Below, piece after piece: positions 1 to 7,027 of a stretch of 15,046 bases of DNA (positions are counted from its first letter, which is position 1; every line of letters begins with the position of its first letter). Both the position numbers and the translations under genes were made by a program. Source of the DNA: Oscillospiraceae bacterium. GTDB lineage: Bacteria; Bacillota; Clostridia; Oscillospirales; Acutalibacteraceae. The notes beneath the pieces were generated by a model. That model searched no databases and was not told where the DNA came from. It saw only the letters and a list, made by a program, of their open reading frames with translations. The stretch is taken from the NCBI GenBank assembly GCA_029004655.1, contig JAQVYP010000026.1, forward strand, positions 1-15,046. The letters run 5' to 3'.

Positions 1-121
1 GAGGATTTTGTTTGTGAGACAAGGCGGAGGACGAAGGCGGGCTATCGCCCGCCGAGAACGACAACGCAGTCTCGCAAACAAAAGACCGCGAAGATTGGTT
101 GATTTTTATTTGGAATTAGTA
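1..121 (-). mobile_element. Miniature inverted-repeat element, copy A (cut by the window edge)
   Basis: These 121 bases are identical to the reverse complement of 14869-14989 in the complete copy near the other end of the window. The visible terminus reads ...TTGGAATTAGTA and is followed by TTA at 122-124, the same triplet that flanks the complete copy. About 34 bases of the element should lie before position 1. It contains the GC-rich inner hairpin GGCGGGC-TATC-GCCCGCC and no credible gene. Identity is seen directly; the mobile nature is inferred from the shared termini and flanks. Confidence 0.85.
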
Positions 122-150
122 TTAAACTAAGGGTAAATATTATAAACTCA

Positions 151-194
151 AAAAAACATGGGGCGGCAAGGTTTAACACTTGCCGCCCCATGTT
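151..194 (-). terminator. Rho-independent terminator of the phosphohexomutase operon
   Basis: A perfect 16-bp stem (155-170 paired with 179-194, core CATGGGGCGGCAAG) closes an 8-nt loop. On the minus strand the stem runs into a T-tract (A-run at 151-156 on plus). It begins only 4 bp after the phosphohexomutase stop codon. Its orientation and strength fit termination of the minus-strand transcript. Confidence 0.93.
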
Positions 195-198
195 GTGC

Positions 199-1701
199 TT
201 AGTTTAATCTTGAATCCAGAGATGAAATATCAAGGGAAGCCTGAAATTTGAAAAATGGGTAAAGCTTTTCTAAAATTTCCCGAACTCCATTTATGTGATC
301 GCTTTCGATATTAATAGGCATTATTGGATCATGAACGCTAAGTCGGAGTAAAAACCAACCGTCATTAACAGACACTCTAATTCCCTCACGATTGTCATCG
401 GCAATTTTAAAAGAAGGCTCTGCGTTTACAAATTTCTCAAAAGCTGATATTACCTTTGTACCGTAGTCTTTAAAGTCTGGGCAGGTTATGCTGAACCTTA
501 ATTCGTCCGACTCAACAGGGCACTTTAGAGTACCGATAAGGTCGTCCAAGTCTTTGCCGTTCTGGCGAAGGTCTGCCAGTTTAATGATAATTTTAGTCAC
601 TAAATATGCGCCGTCATCAAGAAAATAGTTTTCTCTTAATGCTGCATGACCTGATGTCTCAATTGCGAGTGGGCTGTTGGTTCCTTCTTGACAAAGGCGA
701 ATAGCCTCATTGATAACATTGCGGTAACCACGCTTAAAACGATGGTGCTTTCCGCCAAGGTCTTTTTCAATAAAGATTTTCAAACCGTAAGAAGTCACGC
801 TATCTGTAACAATGGTTGCGCCGGGATTGTTTTCAATAACAATGGCAGCAGCGAGTGCAACAAGTCGGTTACGATTTATTTCACTTCCGCTTTTGTCAAC
901 ACAACCGGCACGGTCAACGTCGGTGTCAAAAATGATTCCGAGGTCAGCGCCTGATTTTGTAACAGCACCACAGATACTTTCCATTGCGGCTTCGTTTTCG
1001 GGGTTTGGTATATGGTTGGGAAACATTCCGTCAGGAGTTAAATACACACTTCCTGTAGTGTCAGCACCGAGCGGCTTCAACACATCGGCAGCATAGAAGC
1101 CGCCAGCGCCGTTTCCTGCGTCTACAACGATATGAAAGCCTTTAAGCGGCAACTCACCTTCGCTCATTTTTAGCCCATCACAAATCATTTTGCGTAGTCT
1201 GGCGGAGTATGTAGCCATGAAATCGGTGGGGATTATTTTTCCCTCGGAAATTGCAGGTCGCTCATCACTTTGGGCAATTTTAATAATTGCTTCAATATCG
1301 CAACCGTCTAGACCGCCATCCTTTGTAAAGAACTTCAAGCCGTTGCGGTCGGCAGGGTGATGACTCGCTGTTATTTGAACAGCACCGTCTGTATCTGCGT
1401 CAACGGTAGTCATAAACATGGCAGGGGTAGAGGATAATCCGCAATCCAAAACTGTTATTCCGGCTTTTCTAAAAGCTTCAATTACACAAAGTTTAATTCG
1501 GTTGGCTGTGATCCTTGAATCATGACCGACAGCAACTTTTAAATTGCCAAATGGTTTTCCGTATTTTTTGGAAAGAAACATTGCAAAGCCGGCGGTTATG
1601 TCGGTAACAGCCGGATCGGTAATATTAATTTCACCACCAAAGATGTCGCTTGCAACACCTCTGATATCGGTTCCACTTTTTAATGACATATAGTTTTTCA
1701 T
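199..1701 (-). CDS. Phosphoglucomutase/phosphomannomutase (alpha-D-phosphohexomutase family)
   Basis: Cytosolic enzyme that interconverts hexose 1-phosphate and 6-phosphate, feeding nucleotide-sugar synthesis. With galU in the same window it could supply UDP-glucose from glucose-6-phosphate. The 500-residue length fits the family. Diagnostic motifs are the phosphoserine loop TASHHP (Ser113), the metal loop DTDVDR (residues 259-264, matching DxDxDR) and the sugar-binding ETSGH (348-352). The start at 1701 is chosen because AAAGGAG lies 6 nt upstream; Met5 would be too far from it. It follows the 43-residue ORF at 1775-1906 in what looks like an operon, with a 56-bp miniature element inserted between them. 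A terminator follows the stop directly. The family is certain; whether glucose or mannose is the main substrate cannot be read from the sequence, so no symbol is given. Confidence 0.93.
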   Translation of the reverse strand: MKNYMSLKSGTDIRGVASDIFGGEINITDPAVTDITAGFAMFLSKKYGKPFGNLKVAVGHDSRITANRIKLCVIEAFRKAGITVLDCGLSSTPAMFMTTVDADTDGAVQITASHHPADRNGLKFFTKDGGLDGCDIEAIIKIAQSDERPAISEGKIIPTDFMATYSARLRKMICDGLKMSEGELPLKGFHIVVDAGNGAGGFYAADVLKPLGADTTGSVYLTPDGMFPNHIPNPENEAAMESICGAVTKSGADLGIIFDTDVDRAGCVDKSGSEINRNRLVALAAAIVIENNPGATIVTDSVTSYGLKIFIEKDLGGKHHRFKRGYRNVINEAIRLCQEGTNSPLAIETSGHAALRENYFLDDGAYLVTKIIIKLADLRQNGKDLDDLIGTLKCPVESDELRFSITCPDFKDYGTKVISAFEKFVNAEPSFKIADDNREGIRVSVNDGWFLLRLSVHDPIMPINIESDHINGVREILEKLYPFFKFQASLDISSLDSRLN

Positions 1702-1715
1702 AACATTCTCCTTTA

Positions 1716-1777
1716 TTATACTAATCCAATTTTAATGATTCCAAATATTGGACGTTCTTTAGTTTGAATTAGTATTA
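1716..1777. mobile_element. 56-bp miniature element with TTA flanks (internally deleted or distant relative of the 155-bp element)
   Basis: The core 1719-1774 begins TACTAATCC and ends GAATTAGTA, matching the termini of the 155-bp element (TACTAATTCC/GGAATTAGTA) with one difference per end. Both sides carry TTA (1716-1718 and 1775-1777), as for the complete copy at 14869-15023. The interior shows little resemblance to the large element, so this could be a deletion derivative or a separate small family using the same transposase. The distal TTA is also the TAA stop codon of the 43-residue ORF on the minus strand. Confidence 0.6.
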
Positions 1778-1906
1778 TACAAAAGTACCCGAAAAATAAC
1801 CTGCACTTAAAAACCCGATTGTGACAAGTGCCATTCCTAGTATTGTCCATAAAAGCGCTTCCCAAAATATTTTTAGTGAGGTCTTTTTTGCACTATTTTT
1901 ACTCAT
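1775..1906 (-). CDS. Small single-pass membrane protein, 43 residues, unknown function
   Basis: Not recognised as a named family. The ORF starts MSKNSAKKTS, a short basic N-terminus. A hydrophobic stretch of about 20 residues follows (roughly 18-38, including LLWTILGMALVTIGFLSAG), so one membrane span with the basic end inside is predicted. A ribosome binding site GGAG lies 8 nt before ATG. Downstream on the same strand is the phosphohexomutase gene. If the 56-bp element and one TTA duplicate are removed, the stop TAA would be followed directly by TAAAGGAGAATGTT and that gene's ATG, a typical tight operon junction. This strengthens the case that it is a real gene. The insertion leaves its stop codon intact, so the protein is probably still made. 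Function is unknown. Confidence 0.65.
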   Translation of the reverse strand: MSKNSAKKTSLKIFWEALLWTILGMALVTIGFLSAGYFSGTFV

Positions 1907-1947
1907 TTTCAACACTCCGATATGTTTTTTGCCGTATATTGATAGTG

Positions 1948-1976
1948 TTGACAAATATATATTAAAAAACCAAAAT
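1948..1976 (+). promoter_or_regulatory. Possible promoter for the MecA-like gene
   Basis: A consensus -35 TTGACA (1948-1953) is followed after 17 nt by CAAAAT (1971-1976), a 4/6 match to the -10 box. It would give a leader of about 80 nt before the start at 2063. The region is very AT-rich, so chance matches are likely; the perfect -35 is the main support. Confidence 0.35.
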
Positions 1977-2015
1977 TTATCCGGTTGTCATTTAATCCCA
2001 AACAGCTTGTCCCTT

Positions 2016-2031
2016 TAATAATATATTATTA
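2016..2031. repeat. 16-bp perfect palindrome upstream of the MecA-like gene
   Basis: TAATAATATATTATTA is a perfect palindrome centred between 2023 and 2024, extended by a C-G pair and two G-U-type pairs on each side. It lies about 30 nt before the start codon, inside the putative leader. It could be an operator or a weak RNA hairpin; the AT composition makes chance possible. Confidence 0.3.
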
Positions 2032-2062
2032 GGGTCTGCTTGCATGAGAGGGAGGGGCTGTT

Positions 2063-2650
2063 ATGACCGCCTTTTTAGATAAAACAGGACGACTTAAAAT
2101 CACTTTGAATTCTGAAGAAATATATGAGTACAAAATCATCGGGATAATAATTGACCATGAATCGCCGCAAAACGAAAGTGCATTATTGAATTTATTAGCT
2201 ATTGCAACGTTAAAAACCGGATTCTCGCCTAAAACGGATGAGCTTTCGATTGAAATTTATCCATCGAATGATGGAGGATGTGTCATCTACTTTATCCCTG
2301 AACAAAGCGAAAAGATATACACCGTAAAACCACAAAAGAATCAAAGAAAGCAACTGACTACTGCCTATTATTTTGATAGCTCCGAAGAAATGATTTTAGC
2401 AATACAAAGGTTATTTTTAAACGACAAGCTAAAAAAAATCAAAAGCGATTTATATTTATATTTTGATAAATATATAATTATATTTTTCCCTAACGAAAGT
2501 GAGAAAAACGATATATCCATTTTAATTGAGTACGGTTACAAAATTGCCGAGCGGTCACTCGTATCAATAATTTTGGAGCACGGAACCCAAATTGTTCAAA
2601 ATAACGCAGTCAACCGTATCGGCATGGCATTCAAGGATGCACAGGATTAA
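2063..2650 (+). CDS. mecA: MecA-like ClpC adaptor protein
   Basis: MecA proteins (unrelated to the methicillin-resistance gene) deliver substrates to the ClpCP protease. The assignment rests on overall family resemblance: an N-terminal beta region with MTAFLDKTGRLKITL, a middle segment ending SNDGGCVIYF (about residues 68-77) typical of clostridial MecA-like proteins, and a C-terminal half with EYGYKIAERS and ILEHGTQIVQNNAV, which resembles the end of the ClpC-binding domain. Its 195 residues are close to the family's 200-240. The start at 2063 has an unusually G-rich ribosome binding site (GGGAGGGG) a few bases upstream. The 3' end overlaps the convergent rpe gene by 20 bp with no terminator between them. 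Sequence divergence from Bacillus MecA is large, so the substrates and even ClpC binding are inferred. Confidence 0.7.
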   Translation: MTAFLDKTGRLKITLNSEEIYEYKIIGIIIDHESPQNESALLNLLAIATLKTGFSPKTDELSIEIYPSNDGGCVIYFIPEQSEKIYTVKPQKNQRKQLTTAYYFDSSEEMILAIQRLFLNDKLKKIKSDLYLYFDKYIIIFFPNESEKNDISILIEYGYKIAERSLVSIILEHGTQIVQNNAVNRIGMAFKDAQD

Positions 2651-3290
2651 GAGATTTTAGGCACTTCACGGTTTCTGCAATATTATCTGAATTGAAAATG
2701 TAGTTTCCTGCAACCAACACAGTAGCACCGGCATTTACAGCTAAAACGGCTGTTTCTGCGTTGATTCCACCGTCAACTTCAAGGTCTACTAACAAATTTC
2801 TTTTCTCACATTCAGCTTTTAATGTTGACAATTTCTGGAGAGAATTCATAATAAAACTTTGACCACCAAAACCCGGCTCAACCGACATCACGAGCACCAT
2901 ATCGCAAAGCTCCAAGAATTCGAATATTTCGCTCGGTTCGGTTTTTGGCTTAATAGTGAGGCAGGTCTTGCAACCGAGTTTACGGATTTCAGTTAATGTT
3001 GACCTGACAGGTGAACCGGCCTCATAGTGAAAGCCCAAAATATCAGCAGCTGTAGCAAAATCCTTTATATATCTGTGGGGCTGGTCGATCATCAAATGCA
3101 CATCAAGCGGAAGCGTGGTGTGCTTTTTTATCGAATTAATTATCGGCATTCCAAAAGAAATGTTTGGAACGAAATTGCCATCCATAACGTCAATATGGAT
3201 CATATCGGTTCCGGCAGCCTTCATAATTTCCAGTTGTGGCACAAGATTTAGAAAATCTGCGCCTAAGATTGAGGGTGAAACCTTAATCAA
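2631..3290 (-). CDS. rpe: Ribulose-phosphate 3-epimerase
   Basis: Interconverts D-ribulose 5-phosphate and D-xylulose 5-phosphate in the pentose phosphate pathway; a metal-dependent TIM barrel. At 219 residues it is full length. Visible motifs are SPSILGADF near the N-terminus, HIDVMDG (metal ligands His32 and Asp34), DVHLM (His65), EPGFGGQ (138-144) and the catalytic DGGIN (Asp173). The gene must start with TTG at 3290: an in-frame TAA lies seven codons upstream and no ATG or GTG occurs between. TGGATGTGAT just upstream is close to the ideal AGGAGGTGAT. A good promoter (3322-3350) precedes it. The 3' end overlaps the convergent MecA-like gene by 20 bp. In many Firmicutes rpe lies beside rsgA and a Ser/Thr kinase gene; here it stands alone. 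Confidence 0.95.
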   Translation of the reverse strand: MIKVSPSILGADFLNLVPQLEIMKAAGTDMIHIDVMDGNFVPNISFGMPIINSIKKHTTLPLDVHLMIDQPHRYIKDFATAADILGFHYEAGSPVRSTLTEIRKLGCKTCLTIKPKTEPSEIFEFLELCDMVLVMSVEPGFGGQSFIMNSLQKLSTLKAECEKRNLLVDLEVDGGINAETAVLAVNAGATVLVAGNYIFNSDNIAETVKCLKSLNPVHP

Positions 3291-3321
3291 AATATCACAT
3301 CCATTAAATTACTTCTTATAT

Positions 3322-3350
3322 ATTGTAACCAAAACTTAGCCTGCGGTCAA
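3322..3350 (-). promoter_or_regulatory. Promoter of rpe
   Basis: On the minus strand TTGACC (3345-3350) and TACAAT (3322-3327) each match consensus at 5/6 and are separated by 17 nt. Transcription would begin near 3315 and leave a leader of roughly 25 nt with the ribosome binding site. Confidence 0.65.
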
Positions 3351-3402
3351 TATGATTAAAAGCTTAAATTTAGCATAAAATTTTAATTAACAGTACAATA
3401 AC

Positions 3403-3431
3403 TTGAATTTAACATATAAAAGATATATAAT
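3403..3431 (+). promoter_or_regulatory. Promoter of the trkA-trkA-metY operon
   Basis: TTGAAT (3403-3408) and a perfect TATAAT (3426-3431) are separated by 17 nt, about 45 nt before the first start codon. It is divergent from the rpe promoter in the same 184-bp AT-rich intergenic region. Confidence 0.65.
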
Positions 3432-3474
3432 AACTTTAATTTTTAATATGAAACGTATGTAGGATGGAGATTAT

Positions 3475-4092
3475 ATGAACATTATTATTGTTGGATGCGG
3501 TCAAGTAGGCGTGCGTATCTCATCAGCACTTTGCAGGCTTGGACATGATGTAGCTGTAATTTCACGAAGTGCAGAACAATTTGATGATTTGCCTGATGAT
3601 TTTGACGGTATAACAATTTCGGGAGTTCCTATGGATTTAGAAGTGCTTAAAAGTGCCGGAATAGTTGCGTGCGATGTCCTAGCGGCAGTTACTCCTGATG
3701 ATAATCTTAATATTGTTATTTCGCAGATTGCACGTGAAGTTTATAATGTTCCTAATGTTGTGACACGCATTGTTGACCCTACTCGTGAGGATGTTTTTGA
3801 AGATATCGGACTAAAAACAGTTTGTCCTACTAAACTAGTTGCAAGTACATTGCTAAATGTAATTTTGGGAAACGAGAGCAATGATAAGGTAATGTTTGGA
3901 ACTCATACCGCCCAGTTTTTCGTAAGAAGTGATAAGCACTGGACAGGCAGAAAAATCAGTCAGATTCCTGCTTACGATAATGAGATTATTTATGGAGTTT
4001 ACAATTCTGACGGCAGCTTTGAAGTTGCAAACAATTTGGACAGAATTGTTGAAGCAACTGATCGAATCGTGTTTTCGAGTATTATTGATTAA
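3475..4092 (+). CDS. TrkA-family potassium transport regulator (RCK protein), first copy
   Basis: A cytosolic RCK subunit of the kind that gates Trk/Ktr potassium transporters. The 205 residues comprise an N-terminal Rossmann domain (GCGQVG at 7-12) and a C-terminal RCK_C-like region (about 140-205). Two features that usually bind NAD are altered: the acidic residue after the second strand is Ser30 (VAVISRS), and the canonical GDGT-like segment reads ISGVPMD. Its neighbour keeps both. This suggests a changed or lost nucleotide preference, an inference only. The start has a GGATGGAG site upstream and a good promoter. It is the first gene of an apparent three-gene operon, and no TrkH/KtrB membrane subunit lies in the window. 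The family is clear; the exact transporter partner is unknown. Confidence 0.88.
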   Translation: MNIIIVGCGQVGVRISSALCRLGHDVAVISRSAEQFDDLPDDFDGITISGVPMDLEVLKSAGIVACDVLAAVTPDDNLNIVISQIAREVYNVPNVVTRIVDPTREDVFEDIGLKTVCPTKLVASTLLNVILGNESNDKVMFGTHTAQFFVRSDKHWTGRKISQIPAYDNEIIYGVYNSDGSFEVANNLDRIVEATDRIVFSSIID

Positions 4093-4125
4093 AAAATAGC
4101 GTGTTGCTGTTTTATGGAGGACTAT

Positions 4126-4782
4126 ATGAGAGTAGTAATCGTTGGTGGAGGCAAGGTTGGTTATTATACTGCCAAAACCCTAAAAGAACATGGTGTGGAA
4201 GTTAAAGTAATAGAAAAAAATCCGCAAATATGCATGAAGATTGCGAACGAGCTTGATGTGGCGGTTTTATGTGCTGATGGAACTACTGTTGAAGCTATAG
4301 CACAAGCAGGGACAAGCAAAGCCGATGTATTTATCGCAGTTACTGGAAGTGATGAAGATAATATCGTGTCATGCGAGCTTGCAAAACGCAGATTCAAAAT
4401 AAAAAAAGTTATATCGCGAGCGAATAACCCTAAAAACATTAAGATTATGAAATTGCTTGGTGCAGATCTTGCAGTTTGCAGTACACAGGTGATAACAAAT
4501 CTTATTGAAATGGAGGTAGATAGTGAATTAAAAATGCTTGCGACTCTAAGCAGCGGCGAGGCAGGTATTGTCGAGGTTGTTATACCAGACGGTTTTAACC
4601 TTAAAGAGCAGCCGCTTTCACAAATTGATTTGCCAAAAAACTGCATTATAATTGCAGCAGTTCGCGATGATAAGATGATTATTCCTAATGGTGAAACTGT
4701 ATTAAAATCAAGTGATCTTTTAACAGCAGTAGTATCACATGAAAGTCAAAAAGCTTTTAAAAAGATATTTTCAAAGAAATAG
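4126..4782 (+). CDS. TrkA-family potassium transport regulator (RCK protein), second copy
   Basis: A second cytosolic RCK protein, 218 residues, with a canonical Rossmann motif GGGKVG (7-12), acidic Glu30 at the end of strand two (KVIEKN), CADGT, and a C-terminal RCK_C domain (from about 135) of the type that can bind regulatory nucleotides such as c-di-AMP in Firmicutes; such binding here is not shown. I place the start at 4126 rather than the ATG at 4114, because GGAGG (4116-4120) overlaps that upstream ATG and sits 5 nt before 4126, giving MRVVIVGGGKVG, the usual family N-terminus. It lies 33 bp after the first copy and 9 bp before the sulfhydrylase gene. The two copies probably work together as a heteromeric gating ring, which is inferred from adjacency. 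Confidence 0.9.
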   Translation: MRVVIVGGGKVGYYTAKTLKEHGVEVKVIEKNPQICMKIANELDVAVLCADGTTVEAIAQAGTSKADVFIAVTGSDEDNIVSCELAKRRFKIKKVISRANNPKNIKIMKLLGADLAVCSTQVITNLIEMEVDSELKMLATLSSGEAGIVEVVIPDGFNLKEQPLSQIDLPKNCIIIAAVRDDKMIIPNGETVLKSSDLLTAVVSHESQKAFKKIFSKK

Positions 4783-4791
4783 GAGAATCAT

Positions 4792-6063
4792 ATGTCACAT
4801 ATTAACACTAAGTGTATTCAAGAAGGTTGGAATCCAAAGGCGGGCGAACCAAGAGTGTTGCCTATATATCAAAGCACCACATATAAATATGAGGATGCTA
4901 AAACTTTAGGAGATTTGTTTGATTTCAATATTGGAGGGCATTTTTACACGAGACTAAGCAATCCGACTCTTGAAGCAGTTGAAAAGAAAATCAACGCTCT
5001 AGAGGGCGGCGTAGGTGCGATGCTTACTTCTTCAGGTCAGGGAGCAACCACTGCGGCCATTATGACAGTTTGTCATCAGGGAGACCACATTGTTTCTTCA
5101 AATTCTGTATACGGCGGCACATTTAATCTGTTAAATGTAACACTTTGCAAATTGGGAATCGAGACTTCTTTTGTTTCCCCCGATGCAACTGATGACGAAA
5201 TTTCGCGCTTGATAAAGCCCAACACAAAGCTGCTTTTTGGCGAGTCGCTTGCCAACCCTGCTCTTACCGTTTTTGATATTGAACGTTGGGCAAAAATTGC
5301 TCATAAAAACAGCTTACCATTGTTTGTAGATAATACATTTCCAACGCCGATTAATTGCCGCCCGTTCGAGTGGGGTGCAGATATTATTGTTCATTCAACT
5401 TCAAAATATATGGATGGTCATGCGGTTACACTTGGCGGTGTTATAGTTGATTCAGGTAATTTTGACTGGACAAAATCACCACGTCATACTGATTTCTGTG
5501 CACCCGATGATTCTTATCATGGACTTGTTTATCCGGATAAGTTTGGGAAAGCTGCATTTATCTTTAAGGCGCGTGCGCAGATTATGAGAGATATCGGCAT
5601 GCAAATGTCTCCAATGAACGGGTTTTTGCTTAATTTGGGACTGGAAACCTTGCATCTGCGTGTACCTGTTCATTGCCAAAACGCGCAAAAGGTTGCCGAA
5701 TATTTACAAGCGAATGATAAAATCTCTTGGGTTAATTATCCGGGACTTAAAAGTAATAAGTATAATGATTTAGCACAAAAATATATGCCCTGCGGTACCA
5801 GCGGAGTAATTTCATTTGGTATAAAAGGTGGTCGTGCAGCGGCGGCTAAATTCATGGAAAGCACAGAACTTGCTGCAGCGGTTGTGCATGTGGCTGATGC
5901 CAGAACCAGCATTTTGCACCCGGCTTCGACAACACACAGACAGATGAGCGATGAGCAGTTAGTCGAGTGTGGAGTAACCCCCGATTTAATAAGAATGTCG
6001 GTTGGAATTGAGTATATAGATGATATTATTGCTGACATTGATAATGCATTGAAGAAGTGCTAA
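4792..6063 (+). CDS. metY: O-acetylhomoserine sulfhydrylase (aminocarboxypropyltransferase)
   Basis: A PLP enzyme of the Cys/Met metabolism family that makes homocysteine from O-acetylhomoserine and sulfide. At 423 residues it fits the sulfhydrylase subgroup, which is longer than cystathionine gamma-synthase (about 380). Motifs are GGHFYTRLSNPT (48-59), SGQGATT (81-87), the cofactor-binding FVDNTF (178-183) and HSTSKYMDGHA with Schiff-base Lys205. The start has AGGAG 7 nt upstream and lies 9 bp after the second trkA, so co-transcription is likely. A terminator shared with convergent galU follows. Linkage of a methionine gene to two potassium regulators is unusual and has no obvious biochemical reason. 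Related enzymes acting on O-succinylhomoserine or on cysteine cannot be fully excluded. Confidence 0.92.
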   Translation: MSHINTKCIQEGWNPKAGEPRVLPIYQSTTYKYEDAKTLGDLFDFNIGGHFYTRLSNPTLEAVEKKINALEGGVGAMLTSSGQGATTAAIMTVCHQGDHIVSSNSVYGGTFNLLNVTLCKLGIETSFVSPDATDDEISRLIKPNTKLLFGESLANPALTVFDIERWAKIAHKNSLPLFVDNTFPTPINCRPFEWGADIIVHSTSKYMDGHAVTLGGVIVDSGNFDWTKSPRHTDFCAPDDSYHGLVYPDKFGKAAFIFKARAQIMRDIGMQMSPMNGFLLNLGLETLHLRVPVHCQNAQKVAEYLQANDKISWVNYPGLKSNKYNDLAQKYMPCGTSGVISFGIKGGRAAAAKFMESTELAAAVVHVADARTSILHPASTTHRQMSDEQLVECGVTPDLIRMSVGIEYIDDIIADIDNALKKC

Positions 6064-6076
6064 TCAGCAAAAAATA

Positions 6077-6118
6077 AAAAATGGTTGCAGAACACGTCAA
6101 TGTGTTCGCAACCATTTT
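6077..6118. terminator. Bidirectional terminator between metY and galU
   Basis: AAAATGGTTGC-A-GAACAC (6077-6095) pairs with GTGTTCGCAACCATTTT (6102-6118), 17 bp with one bulged A and a 6-nt loop. The minus strand follows with TTTTTTATTTTTT-like sequence; the plus strand ends in TTTTAATTT. It lies between two convergent stop codons (6063 and 6122) and can serve both operons. Confidence 0.92.
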
Positions 6119-6121
6119 AAT

Positions 6122-7003
6122 TTAGTATAAAGTTTTAGCTAATTGTTTTAGATATTCTTTTAAATCATTTCCGATTTCCTTGTGTGTCAGTCCAACCTCT
6201 ATATTGGCTTGCAAAATCCCAAGCTTATTTCCCATATCATAACGCTTGCCTGTAAAATCGACACCAATCATACCGTCACGACGAGCAAGAGTTCTCATCG
6301 CATCTGTAAGTTGAAGCTCACCGCCTGCACCATTAGGTGTATTGATTAGTATTTCAAATATTTCAGGGGTAAGCACACAACGACCAAGAATTGAAAACAA
6401 TGACATTATTTTATCCGGAGACGGTTTTTCAATCATATCATCAATACCGTACATGTTACCCTGTAAATGAGCTACATTCATGGAGCTGTATTTAATTATA
6501 GCTTCACGAGTTACTTCTTTAATGCCGACTACGCCCTTGCCATATTGCTCATATGCACGGCACAACTGACCAATTGCCGGATCTTCTCCGATAATTACAT
6601 CGTCACCGTAAAGGACGGCAAAAGGGTCGTTACCTACGAATTGTTTGGCACACAAAACGGCATGACCTAGACCATGTGTCTCTTTTTGCCTGATATAAAA
6701 GATATTCGCGAGGTTTGCCAAACTATTCATTTCCTGCAAAACATCATTTTGGCCTTTGGCCTCAAGATTTGCTTCCAACTCAAACGAGTGATCGAAATGA
6801 TCTTCGATTGCGCCTTTTCCACGGTTGGTTATAATGAGTATGTCAGTAATACCGGACTTAACAGCTTCTTCAACAATATATTGAATTGCAGGCTTGTCGA
6901 CTATTGGCAACATTTCTTTTGGGATAGATTTGGATGCCGGTAAAACTCTTGTTCCAAATCCGGCAGCGGGAATGACAGCTTTCCTTATCTTTGATATTTC
7001 CAT
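6122..7003 (-). CDS. galU: UTP-glucose-1-phosphate uridylyltransferase
   Basis: Makes UDP-glucose from UTP and glucose 1-phosphate, for cell-surface polysaccharide, glycolipid and galactose metabolism. At 293 residues it is full length. The nucleotide-binding N-terminus reads PAAGFGTRVLPASKSIPKEM (about 12-31), and YGDDVI and IEKPSP follow in the expected places. The start has GAGG about 5 nt upstream. It is the last gene of the seven-gene minus-strand run starting at hisH, 24 bp after the zinc-ribbon protein gene, and ends at a strong terminator. The phosphohexomutase at 199-1701 could supply its substrate, although it lies in another operon. Confidence 0.96.
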   Translation of the reverse strand: MEISKIRKAVIPAAGFGTRVLPASKSIPKEMLPIVDKPAIQYIVEEAVKSGITDILIITNRGKGAIEDHFDHSFELEANLEAKGQNDVLQEMNSLANLANIFYIRQKETHGLGHAVLCAKQFVGNDPFAVLYGDDVIIGEDPAIGQLCRAYEQYGKGVVGIKEVTREAIIKYSSMNVAHLQGNMYGIDDMIEKPSPDKIMSLFSILGRCVLTPEIFEILINTPNGAGGELQLTDAMRTLARRDGMIGVDFTGKRYDMGNKLGILQANIEVGLTHKEIGNDLKEYLKQLAKTLY

Positions 7004-7027
7004 AATAACCTCACAAAAAAATATTGT

